This document shows positions 1 through 9,594 of a DNA stretch of 64,000 nucleotides, piece by piece. The notes beneath the pieces were generated by a model. It made no database searches and was not told the DNA's origin. It worked only from the letters and a program-made list of their open reading frames with translations. The position numbers and the translations under genes were made by a program. How positions within the stretch are numbered: the first letter of the stretch is position 1; the number at the start of each line of letters is the position of its first letter. Source of the DNA: Pseudalgibacter ostreae (GTDB lineage: Bacteria > Bacteroidota > Bacteroidia > Flavobacteriales > Flavobacteriaceae); the NCBI RefSeq assembly GCF_042427585.1, contig NZ_JBHMFC010000074.1, forward strand, positions 124,001 through 188,000, given 5' to 3'.

Positions 1-552
1 GCTCCAGTTTTTTGATATCCTTAGCCCTTCAATTCCTGAACGCTGGAGATGAACACGCATAAACTTAGGATCTGATACCTCCATAATATTCATTGTTAAA
101 TCAATGACCAAAGCATCTGGATTGAAGGAGCTTGAAAGATAGCTACCAAAACCTTCGCTTACATCTTGATATGCACGAGCATTTACAATAAAAGCCGTCT
201 CTTTATCTTTGAAGGAATGCTGTATCATAGATTCTCGAATCCCGTTCTTTCCGATAAAAGGACTTCCTGTCATGAGCATAGGATTCGGCATAGAACAAGA
301 CCATGGATAGGTATCGCTCTTTTCAGGATGCCCTGGCAACGTTAAATGCATTTCTTTATAATAGCTTCCCTGAGCTTTTAGGGCATTAAAATTGGGCATG
401 TTAATTCTTGTAGGCCCTTCTACAGATAAGCCGTCAATGAAAAACAAAATAACCCGGTCGGGTGGCGATTGTTTTATGGCTGCATTATTGGTATTCACAG
501 CAAAAATCAAAAAGAATACTATAGTAAGGTTTTTAATTTTTAATAGAATCAT
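1..552 (-). CDS. Alkaline-phosphatase-superfamily hydrolase, partial at window edge
   Basis: Only the first 184 codons are present, read from an ATG at 550-552; the gene continues past base 1. The N-terminus is a hydrophobic export signal (about residues 1-25). It is followed by a metal-ligand strand (RVILFFIDGL) and then a segment PWSCSMPNPMLMTG, which resembles the PSxTxPNxxxLxTG nucleophile loop of type I phosphodiesterases and nucleotide pyrophosphatases, with Ser in place of the usual Thr. It is not a normal sulfatase because there is no CxPSR or CxPTR motif. It lies just downstream of two sulfatases in the same direction, so it probably belongs to PUL1 and removes a phosphate, phosphodiester or related ester from the glycan. 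Superfamily membership is fairly secure. The exact reaction is not, because most metal ligands lie outside the window. Confidence 0.72.
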   Translation of the reverse strand, partial: MILLKIKNLTIVFFLIFAVNTNNAAIKQSPPDRVILFFIDGLSVEGPTRINMPNFNALKAQGSYYKEMHLTLPGHPEKSDTYPWSCSMPNPMLMTGSPFIGKNGIRESMIQHSFKDKETAFIVNARAYQDVSEGFGSYLSSSFNPDALVIDLTMNIMEVSDPKFMRVHLQRSGIEGLRISKNWS

Positions 553-620
553 AGTATTTTATGTGTTATCGTATTTTTAATTTTATCTTTATTCTTTGCC
601 AAATAACGTTTACCACAAGT

Positions 621-1979
621 CTAATGGTTCTCAGATTTCATTTCCATGATATGCTTGGCTAATTCGGCTTTTATTTTTGCAAGCTTAGACTTTCCTGCAA
701 GATTTGTCCATTCATTCGGGTCATTCTTGTGGTCATACAACTCTTCAGTCCCATCGGCATATTGTATATAATGATTGCGCTCATCTTGAACAGCGTAGTT
801 ATCTTTACCGTAACCCGTAACGGATGGATATGGCCATATTGTAGATGGCTCCTTTATTAGCGGAACCAGACTCCTCCCTTCATTTTCTAAATTCTTGGGC
901 AAACCACTCATTTCTAACAATGTTGGGTAAATATCAAGCAAACTCACTACCCGGTCGCTACTTTTTCCCTTAGGCACACCATTACCAGCGAACATTAAAG
1001 GCACATGTGTAGACCGCTCCCACAACGTTGCTTTTTGGAATGTGTTTTTTTCGCCCATATGATATCCATGGTCTGACCATAAAACAATTATGGTGTTGTC
1101 GCTGTATTCACTTGCTTCAAGCGCATCAATAACTTTTCCAATTTGGTGATCTACAAACGTGATTGAAGCCAGATAGGAATGAACAATACTTTTCCTTTGG
1201 TCTGTTTCAATGGCCCATTCTGTCCTTGGCATCTGATCCTTGATATTTTTAAGTCCTTGCTTTGGAATGTCATCAAGATCATCTTTTTTATATGGTGGTA
1301 AATTTATCTTATCCCGGTCGTACATATCCCACCATTTTTTTGGTACATACCAAGGGTTATGAGGGCGTAAAAAGCCAACCATTAGAAAAAATGGTTTATC
1401 ATGTTTCTTGCCGAGCTCATTAACGGCCCAATTAGCTGCTTGGTAATCCGACATCTGTTCATCTGTTTCAGGCCCTTTAGCCCAATCTGTCATGGTTCCA
1501 TTTTGGTGCCAGTTTCTTTGCAGTTTTCCGAGTCCTGAACTAAAGAGCCCACGCCCACCGGAGTCGTCCAGTGTGCCATCGGGCAAATGACCGTGCAAGA
1601 TTTTGCCCACTGCCAACGTTTTATATCCATTTTTACGAAACCACGTATGCATAAGTTCGGAGCCGAGTGTTTTTGTTGATTCTTGTACAACCTCATCGTC
1701 GTTCAAACTTCCAGATAATCTATGGGGATAAAATCCAGACATCACACTGGCTCTTGATGGGCCGCATACCGCATATTGACTATACGCTTTATTAAACACC
1801 GTACCTTGATTAGCGAGCTTGTCAAGATTTGGGGTAATGGCTCCTTCGTATCGATTTGCATAAGCTGGAAAATCATTTAGATCATCGACCGATATAAATA
1901 AAATATTCGGCTTCTTTTGTGCATAACATAATTGACAAAACGCACCAATGACGAGACATAAAAGTAAGTTCCTTTTCAT
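621..1979 (-). CDS. Sulfatase, iduronate-2-sulfatase-like (family S1)
   Basis: A 452-residue exported sulfatase with a signal peptide ending near AQ (residue 21). The metal-binding start NILFISVDDLN and the formylglycine signature CGPSR (Cys72) are intact, so it should be matured by a formylglycine-generating enzyme; none is encoded in this window. The C-terminal half carries the LWSDHGYHMGEKNTFQKATLWE stretch, which supplies metal and substrate residues and is typical of iduronate-2-sulfatase-like members. It would remove sulfate esters from a sugar or uronate in the periplasm. The gene sits 84 bases after another sulfatase and 69 bases before the phosphatase-like gene, all in one direction, which fits a PUL1 desulfation module. 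The exact sugar and sulfate position cannot be read from sequence. Confidence 0.9.
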   Translation of the reverse strand: MKRNLLLCLVIGAFCQLCYAQKKPNILFISVDDLNDFPAYANRYEGAITPNLDKLANQGTVFNKAYSQYAVCGPSRASVMSGFYPHRLSGSLNDDEVVQESTKTLGSELMHTWFRKNGYKTLAVGKILHGHLPDGTLDDSGGRGLFSSGLGKLQRNWHQNGTMTDWAKGPETDEQMSDYQAANWAVNELGKKHDKPFFLMVGFLRPHNPWYVPKKWWDMYDRDKINLPPYKKDDLDDIPKQGLKNIKDQMPRTEWAIETDQRKSIVHSYLASITFVDHQIGKVIDALEASEYSDNTIIVLWSDHGYHMGEKNTFQKATLWERSTHVPLMFAGNGVPKGKSSDRVVSLLDIYPTLLEMSGLPKNLENEGRSLVPLIKEPSTIWPYPSVTGYGKDNYAVQDERNHYIQYADGTEELYDHKNDPNEWTNLAGKSKLAKIKAELAKHIMEMKSENH

Positions 1980-2063
1980 TTGTTAAAATTATTTAGTTAT
2001 TAAAGTGCGCATATATTGTGTAAATTTGTTGTCAAAAAATATTAATTTTATGCCGTAATCTGT

Positions 2064-3488
2064 TTACCATTGGTAATCGTTTCCTTCATTACTCAAGCGC
2101 CATGAATCCTTGACTTTTTCTAGTTCGGCTGTCATCTTTTTCAATAATTTTGGATTTTCTTCAGCTAAATTATTTCTTTCTCCTGGATCTTTTTTTAAAT
2201 TAAAAAGCATCATTTTATCACCTTTATTGGGAATACAAATTTTATAATCACCACTTACAAAAGCATAAATATCCGTACCTCCATACAAGCGTTTATAACC
2301 TGCTGTTATGGGCAATGTCCGGTCTTTAGAACTACCATCTAGAATTACCGACTTAAAACTAACCCCATCTAAAGGAATTCCCTTCTTAGCTGGAATATCA
2401 AGAATATCTAAAATCGTTGGCAAATAATCTACTGTAGAAGATTGGAAATTAGAAACCAAACCAGATTGGGTGTGTTTTGTCCATAATGCCAATGAAGGCA
2501 CACGTAAACCACCTTCGTACATGAGGTGTTTATGCCCTCTAAAAGGCCCGGCAGAAGCAATTCCTTTTCTAGTAATTGGACCAGAAGGACCATTATCACT
2601 AGTAAAGAAAATAATAGTATTTTCATCTATATTTTTTTCTTTTAAGAAATTACGTAAACGACCAATTTGATCATCCATGGCCGTTATACAACCATATAGA
2701 TGTTTTTGAGCTTCCGGAAGGTCTGGATATTTAGCCAAATACTCGGGACCAGCAACAACTGGCTCGTGTGGTGCATGAAACCAAATAGTAGCTAAAAATG
2801 GTTTATCGTCTGCAATAGATTGCTCCATAAAAGGAATGGCTCTATCCATGATAATACGGCTATCGTCGCCCTCTAAATTATCTGTAACTGGCACGCCATT
2901 TTGCACATATATTGAACCTCCCCACGACCCATCATCCATAGCACCCCAACTGTTCCAACCTTTTGGTGTTTTAGTAGGATTCCAAGTTGGAACTGCGCTT
3001 TTAGTTGCAAAGGTTTCATCATACCCATGGTGCCATGGTGGCGAATAACTACCTCTAGACTCTACTTTATCTGGCTCTACCCAACCTAAGTGCCATTTAC
3101 CAAAAAAACCTGTTTGATAACCTTCTTTTTTTAAATACTCTGGAATTGTTATTTCTGCAGGTCGCATAGCCCCAGTGTGCGCAGCGAAAATGCCTTGTCT
3201 AAAAGGGCTTCTACCTGTTAAAACACTTGCCCTAGTAGGGGAGCATAGCGGTGCTGCTGCATAAAAATTTGTAAGTGTAACACCTTCTTTGGACATCCTA
3301 TCCAAATGTGGTGTTATAATTTTTTTATTGCCAGTAAACCCAACATCACCATATCCAAGATCATCGGCCATAATAAGTATAATATTTGGTGTTTGCTTAA
3401 AAGCGGTTTTGTTTTGCGCATCACTACTTAATAGCATCAAATTGACTACCAAAACAAGTAATAACCTATTGTAATATGATTTTCTCAT
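2064..3488 (-). CDS. Arylsulfatase-type sulfatase (family S1)
   Basis: A 474-residue exported sulfatase. After a signal peptide (about residues 1-25) comes the metal-binding motif NIILIMADDLGYGDVG. The formylglycine signature is CSPTR (Cys82) followed by the TGRSPFRQGIF extension. Later metal-site residues are in FFTSDNGPSG. It is clearly a different subfamily from the neighbouring CGPSR sulfatase, so the two probably act on different sulfate positions. A Shine-Dalgarno-like AGGAG lies about seven bases before the ATG, which is unusually good for this phylum. The gene lies downstream of SusD beyond a hairpin, so it may have its own promoter in 3489-3630. Its role as a PUL1 sulfatase is secure; the substrate is unknown. 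Confidence 0.9.
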   Translation of the reverse strand: MRKSYYNRLLLVLVVNLMLLSSDAQNKTAFKQTPNIILIMADDLGYGDVGFTGNKKIITPHLDRMSKEGVTLTNFYAAAPLCSPTRASVLTGRSPFRQGIFAAHTGAMRPAEITIPEYLKKEGYQTGFFGKWHLGWVEPDKVESRGSYSPPWHHGYDETFATKSAVPTWNPTKTPKGWNSWGAMDDGSWGGSIYVQNGVPVTDNLEGDDSRIIMDRAIPFMEQSIADDKPFLATIWFHAPHEPVVAGPEYLAKYPDLPEAQKHLYGCITAMDDQIGRLRNFLKEKNIDENTIIFFTSDNGPSGPITRKGIASAGPFRGHKHLMYEGGLRVPSLALWTKHTQSGLVSNFQSSTVDYLPTILDILDIPAKKGIPLDGVSFKSVILDGSSKDRTLPITAGYKRLYGGTDIYAFVSGDYKICIPNKGDKMMLFNLKKDPGERNNLAEENPKLLKKMTAELEKVKDSWRLSNEGNDYQW

Positions 3489-3561
3489 ATTTTAACTCCT
3501 TTTTAAATTATTTTTTTTGATACTAGCAATTTACAAAGCATAATGATTTTGTATTTACGTT

Positions 3562-3595
3562 AAGGGTCCTTAAAATTTTGAGAGTAGAGACCCTT
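3562..3595. repeat. Inverted repeat AAGGGTC/GACCCTT upstream of sulfatase
   Basis: A perfect 7-base inverted repeat with arms at 3562-3568 and 3589-3595 and a 20-base spacer. It lies about 75 bases before the sulfatase start. A -7-like TATGCTTTG on the minus strand (about 3529-3537) lies between it and the gene. It could be an operator or a leader structure; there is no direct evidence for either. Confidence 0.35.
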
Positions 3596-3631
3596 GATCA
3601 CATTACGCCCTAATCTGAACAATAGAAAACC

Positions 3632-3654
3632 ACCTCATCTTTAACAAATGAGGT
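3632..3654 (-). terminator. Probable terminator after SusD of PUL1
   Basis: On the minus strand the arms ACCTCAT (3654-3648) and ATGAGGT (3638-3632) form a 7-base stem, extendable by one G-T and one G-C pair, around a 9-base loop. The stem is followed by GGTTTTC. It lies 17 bases after the SusD stop codon. The T-run is short, so it may attenuate rather than fully stop transcription into the sulfatases. Confidence 0.55.
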
Positions 3655-3670
3655 AGTTACTTTATAAGAA

Positions 3671-5311
3671 TCATTTATTATAACCAAAGTTTTGCTCCAT
3701 TTTCGCTCCTGTATTAGCATCTATAATACCTTGAGGTATTGGAAAATACTCGTTGTACTCATATACTTTAGTTGCATCTAATCTTGGATTGTATTTAATT
3801 ACTCTATCATAGAAGGTTCCTGTACGGACTAAGGTGTGTTTTCTATACTCTTCAGTTACTAACTCCCTAGAACGTTCTTCAAGAATAAACTCCAATGTTA
3901 CATCAGAAGCCTCAATTTCTGATGCATTAGATCGTCTTCTTAAATCATTTAAATAACCTGCAGCTAAATCAGGTTTATTGTTTTTCATTAAAGCTTCGGC
4001 AGCAATTAGGTATGTTTCTGCCAATCGCATATACATTTGATCATTGTATTGCCCTGATAATGATGCATTATCTAAAACAAAAGGATCGTTATAAGCCCAC
4101 TTTGTTACATATGGCCAAAGGAAATTATCTTCCAAATCGTCTGGGTCATCATAGTCCATATTGGTAGATCCAATGATTTCAAATGAGGTAGCGGTATCAT
4201 CTGTTGGATAAATAAAGTGTTTTTTAACGGCATATTCAGAATATCGGTCATCATTCCCTTCTTCGTACCAACCAAAAGCGGAGTCTGTTACAGAAACTCT
4301 ACCAGCTCCTTTTCCACCGTTATAGGTATATAAAATATCCAAATTCTTTTTCTTAAGTTTTGAGTCTTTTGAATAATAACTGATCCAAATGTTTTTTATA
4401 GTTACATAAGAACTACCAACTACATCTGCATATGCGTTATTTAGCACCCACAACACTTCTTTATTTCCATCGTTAGGCATTGGGCTAATAAACAAATCGG
4501 TAAACGCCGTTCCTGGTTTTGAAGCAGCAACTCCAAACCTGGAAGTCATTAATTCGTATTCAGGACTATTAATAACTTTAAGCGCCTCGGTTTCGGCTTT
4601 CCCGTTCTCTCCCATATCTAAATATAGCTCTGCCAACATAGTACCTGCCACCGCTGCGTTAACCAAGCCCGTTTGCTCTCTCATCTCCAAATTTTTTGTA
4701 GCAAAAACTAAATCTATTTCCATTTGGGCATTAATTTCCTCAATAGAATTTCGCTCCCAATCATTTCGGTAAGTGGTTCCATCAATTTCCTCAAGACTTA
4801 ACGGAACTGCTCCCCACCCATAGCGTAAGTGCCTGTAAGCCCAAGCTCTCATTACTCTTGCTTGCGCTATAACTTTATTTTTGTTTTTTAAATCGTCGGC
4901 ATCGTTTGTACCCATCCAATCAACAGGCGTATTTTCCGCACGGTTGATAATTAAATTTGAAGAGTTAATGATTCGATACAACCAATTAAAATTGGATGAC
5001 ACCAGGTTGTTTTCAGAATTCAAATCGTTATAATTATTAAATGGATCTGATTGCGATGCGCCGTTATTTACAAATGCATTATCTGTACCCATTTGCCATA
5101 AAGAGGCTCGAATAACATTGCTCTGGGTTTCTCTATCCTCTCTTACCAAGGCATACAGCGCATTTAATCCATTTGTAAAACCATCATAATTAAGAAATAA
5201 GTTTTCGGCAAAAATATCATCTTTAGGTTCTTCTAATAAAAAGGTATCTTCATTACAAGAACTCATAAAAACAGCACCAACAATTGTTAATAATATCAGT
5301 ATTTTTTTCAT
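3671..5311 (-). CDS. susD: SusD/RagB-family glycan-binding lipoprotein (PUL1)
   Basis: A 546-residue surface lipoprotein that binds oligosaccharides and acts as the lid on its SusC partner. The lipobox is at the end of the signal peptide (VFMSSC, Cys19). Helical repeats of the SusD type follow: ARVMRAWAYRHLRYGWG near residue 150, then the C-terminal RLAETYLIAAEALMKNN and NDLRRRSNA motifs typical of RagB/SusD proteins. The length is normal for the family. The start is 22 bases after the SusC stop, so the two are co-transcribed as a standard SusC-SusD pair. The ligand is not predictable from sequence, but the neighbouring GH88 and sulfatases point to a sulfated, uronate-containing glycan. Confidence 0.95.
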   Translation of the reverse strand: MKKILILLTIVGAVFMSSCNEDTFLLEEPKDDIFAENLFLNYDGFTNGLNALYALVREDRETQSNVIRASLWQMGTDNAFVNNGASQSDPFNNYNDLNSENNLVSSNFNWLYRIINSSNLIINRAENTPVDWMGTNDADDLKNKNKVIAQARVMRAWAYRHLRYGWGAVPLSLEEIDGTTYRNDWERNSIEEINAQMEIDLVFATKNLEMREQTGLVNAAVAGTMLAELYLDMGENGKAETEALKVINSPEYELMTSRFGVAASKPGTAFTDLFISPMPNDGNKEVLWVLNNAYADVVGSSYVTIKNIWISYYSKDSKLKKKNLDILYTYNGGKGAGRVSVTDSAFGWYEEGNDDRYSEYAVKKHFIYPTDDTATSFEIIGSTNMDYDDPDDLEDNFLWPYVTKWAYNDPFVLDNASLSGQYNDQMYMRLAETYLIAAEALMKNNKPDLAAGYLNDLRRRSNASEIEASDVTLEFILEERSRELVTEEYRKHTLVRTGTFYDRVIKYNPRLDATKVYEYNEYFPIPQGIIDANTGAKMEQNFGYNK

Positions 5312-5333
5312 GTTGTTATTTTTAATTTTTTAA

Positions 5334-8273
5334 TTAAATGCTAATTTTTAAACCTAGCAAAAATGAGGTTGTTTGAGGCACTGCCGTTTGCTGAGATGCA
5401 CTGTTAGAAAATTCTGGATCTAAACCAATCCAATCTGTTTTCGTATATAAGTTTTTAATATTAGCAAAAAGCTCAAGATTTTCAATTTTCAATTTCTTTA
5501 ATGTCTCTGAAGGAAATTGATAATTAAGCGTAACATCTTGCAACCTTATAAAATCCGTACTCCGATAAAACCCCATACTACGTTGGTTTACACTTGCTGT
5601 TCTATCATTTCTTGGATATGTGTTGCTTTTATTTTCTGGAGTCCAAAACGCTACATTATACCTATTTTCTCTTAGGTCATTATCTTGTGTGTATAGCAAT
5701 GTATTGGATTGGGTTATACCCGAAACCATGTTTAAAAAGAAACTAAAAGACCAGTTTTTATATTTAAACGTATTTGTTAATCCTGCTATAAAATCTGGAA
5801 TTCGTCTTCCGATGACTTGCTTATCATCTGGATCGATATCCCCGTCGCCATCTACATCTAAATAACGAATATCTCCCGCATCTACATCGCCCTGTGGTGT
5901 ACCTGCAGTATCTTCTTGGTAAATACCATCAAATACATAGTCGTAATTCACATTTATAGGCTGACCAATAAACCACTTATTACCAACATCATCGATATAG
6001 TTTCCTTCCGCATCTGTCAATCCTACATTAACAATTTCTGTGTTATAGTGCGCTATATTAAAATCGGTTTTCCACTGAAAATTGTTGTTTCGCACATTTA
6101 CCGTCGATATTTGAAATTCAATCCCCTTATTTGAGGTTTCTCCAATATTTTGGGTAATAGAACCTGTTCCATTAACATTTGATATCGATTTTCTTAACAA
6201 AAGGTCTGTTGTTTTTGATGAGTACACATCAATTAATCCTTTAACCCTGTTTTTAAACAATCCAAAGTCAAGACCAGCATTAAACGAAACCGTTGTTTCC
6301 CAGCCCAATGAAGGGTCTCCTAATCTACTCGGATAGAACCCGAATAATGTTCCGTCATTATCATCCACATAATCAACAGACGACAATGTAGGTAAAGTAG
6401 AATAAGCACCTACTGCTTCATTACCACTTTTACCATAAGACAACCTAAGCTTTAAATTGTTTATCGTATTCGAGTTTTTTAAAAAATTTTCATTTGAGAT
6501 GTTCCAACCTAGCGCTGCCGATGGGAAGACACCAAATTTACTATCTGAACCAAATGCTGAATAACCGTCTCGCCGTGTTGTTAATGTTAACAAATATCTA
6601 GAATCGAACACATAATTAGCTCTAAACATTTGGGAGAGATGGGTTCGCTTATTATATACTGCAGTAGGCTCTATAAGACTTGCTTTATTAGCTTGATAAT
6701 AGGTCATGACATCATTAGGAAACCCTTCTGCACTAACGTCATGATTTTCAAACCATTCACTTTGCGCACTATAGAGTCCAGTTAAAAAGATAGAATGCTT
6801 ACCAAATGTATTTTTATAACTGATAATGTTTTCAACAAGCCAATCCTCATCGTATTCATTTGCCAAATCTAAAGATCCCCCAACCCTTAATCCTGCTCGG
6901 GTATTTCGCCCTCTATAGGTTTGCACTAACCTAGACCGGTAATCATAACCTGTATTTAATTTATACGATAAGCCTTTTACAAAAGGTGCCTCTATTAAAA
7001 TACTATTATTAGAGGTGAATCGTCTAGTAATATCACTATTATCATAAAGTAATCCCGATAAAGGATTTTCTACAAACACACCATCATCCCAAGTTTCTAG
7101 GGTTTGTGTACCATCCTCATTGAAAGCCACTCCTAGAGGGTTCATGCTAAATGCCCTTGAAAAACTCGCATTGTTTCCGCTTCGGTCGTAATACCCGTAC
7201 TGTGTACTAGTACTATAGGTAATCCAAGGCAATAATTTATGATCTAAATTTAATCGTAAGGTATAACGCTTAAAGTCATCTCCAAGCGAAACACCTTCGG
7301 AGTTTAAATAGGATAATGATACATAATATTTTGTTTTTTCAGAGCCTCCTAAAAACGATAGATCATGTTGCAATGTTTGCCCTGTTCGCGTAGCAAGGTC
7401 TACCCAATTAGTATTTACACCTGCCGCATAGCTTTCGTCTTCAACAAATGAAGTAGACAAACCTCTATCCACCTTTGCTTCATAAAATGTTTTACCATCC
7501 ATTAAACGTGGTATGTTTACCGGTTGATTAAATGTGGTAGACACGGAGTAATTCACTTTCATTTGTCCCTCTTTGCCCTTTTTAGAAGTAATTAGAATAA
7601 CACCATTAGCCCCCCTAGACCCATAAATAGCAGCAGCTGAGGCATCTTTCAAAACCTCAAGAGAACCAACATCTTTAGGATTAATTTCGGATAAATTTCC
7701 GGCATAAGGAACACCATCTAAAATAACCAAAGGCCCGTTTGAGGCGGAAATCGAATTTTGTCCACGAATAAGCATGGAGTTGCTCGACCCTTCTGCATTA
7801 GATGCATTTACACTAATATTCATGCCTGCCATAGTACCTTGTAACATTTGTTCCAAACTTGTTCTTGGCCTAGACTCTAAAGTTTCTGTACTAACAGAAA
7901 CAACAGAGCCTGTTACATCACTTTTCTTTTGAGTACCATACCCTACTACTATAACCTCATCCAATCCAATTTGAGATGATTTCAAAGCTATATTTATGGT
8001 TGTTTTAGAGCCTACCAAAACCTCTTGAGACTCCATTCCTACGTAGCTAAACACCACTATAGCATTTGGCTTTGCTTTTAAGGAGTAATTTCCGTCAAAA
8101 TCAGACATTGTTCCTGTTGTTGTCCCTTTAACTAATATAGACACTCCTGGCAGCGGGATACCATCTTCGCCTGTAACATTTCCGGATATGTTTTTGTTTT
8201 GAGCATATCCGGTTAAGGTCATAAAAATAAAAGACAGACATGTTATTCTAAATAATAATTGTTTTTTTTTCAT
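5334..8273 (-). CDS. susC: SusC/RagA-family TonB-dependent glycan transporter (PUL1)
   Basis: An outer-membrane TonB-dependent transporter of 979 residues from the chosen start. The open frame extends 23 codons further upstream into the GH88 gene. The ATG at 8271-8273 is chosen because it begins a good signal peptide (MKKKQLLFRITCLSFIF... ending TGYAQ) and leaves a normal 10-base gap to GH88. The order is signal peptide, carboxypeptidase-like regulatory domain (GNVTGEDGIPLPGVSILVKG), DEVIVVGYGTQKKSDVTGSV plug entry, plug domain (DASAAAIYGSRGANGVILITS) and a 22-strand beta-barrel ending in an aromatic-poor LKISI. It imports oligosaccharides captured by the SusD next to it. The family call is very secure. 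Confidence 0.96.
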   Translation of the reverse strand: MKKKQLLFRITCLSFIFMTLTGYAQNKNISGNVTGEDGIPLPGVSILVKGTTTGTMSDFDGNYSLKAKPNAIVVFSYVGMESQEVLVGSKTTINIALKSSQIGLDEVIVVGYGTQKKSDVTGSVVSVSTETLESRPRTSLEQMLQGTMAGMNISVNASNAEGSSNSMLIRGQNSISASNGPLVILDGVPYAGNLSEINPKDVGSLEVLKDASAAAIYGSRGANGVILITSKKGKEGQMKVNYSVSTTFNQPVNIPRLMDGKTFYEAKVDRGLSTSFVEDESYAAGVNTNWVDLATRTGQTLQHDLSFLGGSEKTKYYVSLSYLNSEGVSLGDDFKRYTLRLNLDHKLLPWITYSTSTQYGYYDRSGNNASFSRAFSMNPLGVAFNEDGTQTLETWDDGVFVENPLSGLLYDNSDITRRFTSNNSILIEAPFVKGLSYKLNTGYDYRSRLVQTYRGRNTRAGLRVGGSLDLANEYDEDWLVENIISYKNTFGKHSIFLTGLYSAQSEWFENHDVSAEGFPNDVMTYYQANKASLIEPTAVYNKRTHLSQMFRANYVFDSRYLLTLTTRRDGYSAFGSDSKFGVFPSAALGWNISNENFLKNSNTINNLKLRLSYGKSGNEAVGAYSTLPTLSSVDYVDDNDGTLFGFYPSRLGDPSLGWETTVSFNAGLDFGLFKNRVKGLIDVYSSKTTDLLLRKSISNVNGTGSITQNIGETSNKGIEFQISTVNVRNNNFQWKTDFNIAHYNTEIVNVGLTDAEGNYIDDVGNKWFIGQPINVNYDYVFDGIYQEDTAGTPQGDVDAGDIRYLDVDGDGDIDPDDKQVIGRRIPDFIAGLTNTFKYKNWSFSFFLNMVSGITQSNTLLYTQDNDLRENRYNVAFWTPENKSNTYPRNDRTASVNQRSMGFYRSTDFIRLQDVTLNYQFPSETLKKLKIENLELFANIKNLYTKTDWIGLDPEFSNSASQQTAVPQTTSFLLGLKISI

Positions 8274-8283
8274 GAATTTTAGT

Positions 8284-9492
8284 TTAGTTGTTTTGAATTT
8301 TAATCTTTCTTGAAAGCGCTTCCAAATAATAATAATCAGCATATATTAAAGGGACATCTATTTCTGAACCTCCTGGTTTAGCTCCTGTAGAGTGCCTTAA
8401 CAAAAACCCTTTATCGGCACCTTGCGTATTAAAATAATTATCTGTAGACAAAGAGGTTACCATGCCGTCGGCTACTTTTAAATACGCCTCTTTATTCTCT
8501 TTGTTGGCTGTAAACGTACTTAATTCATATAGTGCCGAAGCCATTACCGCTGCGGCCGAAGCATCTTTTGGTTCATCTGCTACATCTTTTAAGCTAAAAT
8601 CCCATGTAGGAACAAAGTCTTCAGGAAGCTTAGCCACGTTAATAATATAATTTGCAACTTTTTCCGCTTGCTTTAAAAACTCTGCATCTTGGGTTTCACG
8701 ATAAGCCATAGTATAGCCATATAATGCCCATGCTTCCCCTCTTGCCCACGAAGAGTCGTCTGCATAACCTTGATGAGTTACCTTAGATTTTGCAACACCT
8801 GTAATCGTATCGTAATTAACCACATGATAAGTACTGTAATCACTTCTAAAATGGTTTTTCATAGTCGTTTTGGCATGCGTATTGGCAATGTTATAAAAAA
8901 CAGAATCACCAGTTTCTTTCCAAGCCCAGTACAACAATTCAAGATTCATCATGTTATCAATAATCACAGGAAACTCCCATTTATCTTTATGGTGGTCCCA
9001 AGAACGGATACACCCTACATTTTCATCAAATCTTGTTATTAAAGTTTGTGCAGATTGGATTAGTATGTTTTTATACGCTTCATTTTTAGAATACTTATAC
9101 CCTAAACCATAACTAGCCATCATTTTAAAACCTATATCGTGGTTTGATGCATTAAACTGTTCGCTCTCTAATAATTCGGTAAACTTAATGGCTTGATTTT
9201 TCCACTCTGTATTTCCTGTTAAGTGATATGTAAACCATAAAACGCCTGGATAAAAGCCGCTGGTCCAATCTCGTTTACTTACAAGACCAATAGCTCCTTC
9301 TTCTAATGTTCTAGGAAAAATTCTTCTTTTTGAAAGATCAAAGTCTTCTTTGAGTACTGGCGAATATTTTAGTTGACTATCAATTTTTTCAATCAACTTA
9401 TCTTTATTAAAATCGTCATCTTTTAATACCCCTTTTGATTTACAAGAACATAATACTATGGACAGTATTATAAAAACAGATAGATACCTCAT
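8284..9492 (-). CDS. GH88 unsaturated glucuronyl hydrolase, lipoprotein
   Basis: A 402-residue (alpha/alpha)6-barrel enzyme that removes the 4,5-unsaturated uronic acid left at the non-reducing end of oligosaccharides by polysaccharide lyases. The N-terminus is a lipoprotein signal (LSIVLCSC). The two catalytic Asp positions of the family are visible as NHDIGF (Asp119) and IIDNMMNLELL (Asp179), and the GYADDSSWARGEAWALYGY block near residue 245 is typical of GH88. It is the first gene of the PUL1 minus-strand operon, 10 bases before SusC, and divergent from the hybrid regulator. Its presence implies a lyase elsewhere, because none is found in this window. GH88 is preferred over GH105 on the motifs. 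Confidence 0.9.
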   Translation of the reverse strand: MRYLSVFIILSIVLCSCKSKGVLKDDDFNKDKLIEKIDSQLKYSPVLKEDFDLSKRRIFPRTLEEGAIGLVSKRDWTSGFYPGVLWFTYHLTGNTEWKNQAIKFTELLESEQFNASNHDIGFKMMASYGLGYKYSKNEAYKNILIQSAQTLITRFDENVGCIRSWDHHKDKWEFPVIIDNMMNLELLYWAWKETGDSVFYNIANTHAKTTMKNHFRSDYSTYHVVNYDTITGVAKSKVTHQGYADDSSWARGEAWALYGYTMAYRETQDAEFLKQAEKVANYIINVAKLPEDFVPTWDFSLKDVADEPKDASAAAVMASALYELSTFTANKENKEAYLKVADGMVTSLSTDNYFNTQGADKGFLLRHSTGAKPGGSEIDVPLIYADYYYLEALSRKIKIQNN

Positions 9493-9526
9493 TACTTTTT
9501 AAAATTTAATTATTCATTGTTTTAGT

Positions 9527-9594
9527 CAAAACTACCCGATACAACTTGATTTTTTTCGCACCATTGTCACCAATTATCATAACATATGTCCCAT
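9527..9594. promoter_or_regulatory. Putative PUL1 promoter and operator between GH88 and hybrid regulator
   Basis: On the minus strand TAGTTTTG (9534-9527) matches the Bacteroidota -7 consensus TAnnTTTG and lies 35 bases before the GH88 start. No TTG -33 element is at the right distance, as expected for an activator-dependent promoter. Upstream are two similar half-sites, TTGTCACCA (9564) and ATGTCCCAT (9586), 22 bases apart. This resembles the direct-repeat pair upstream of the PUL2 plus-strand operon, including a shared CATAAC between the half-sites. The regulatory role is an inference. Confidence 0.4.

Noticed and set aside
8274..8342. Upstream start of SusC in PUL1
   Set aside because: It would overlap the GH88 gene by 59 bases and place 23 extra residues before a normal signal peptide.
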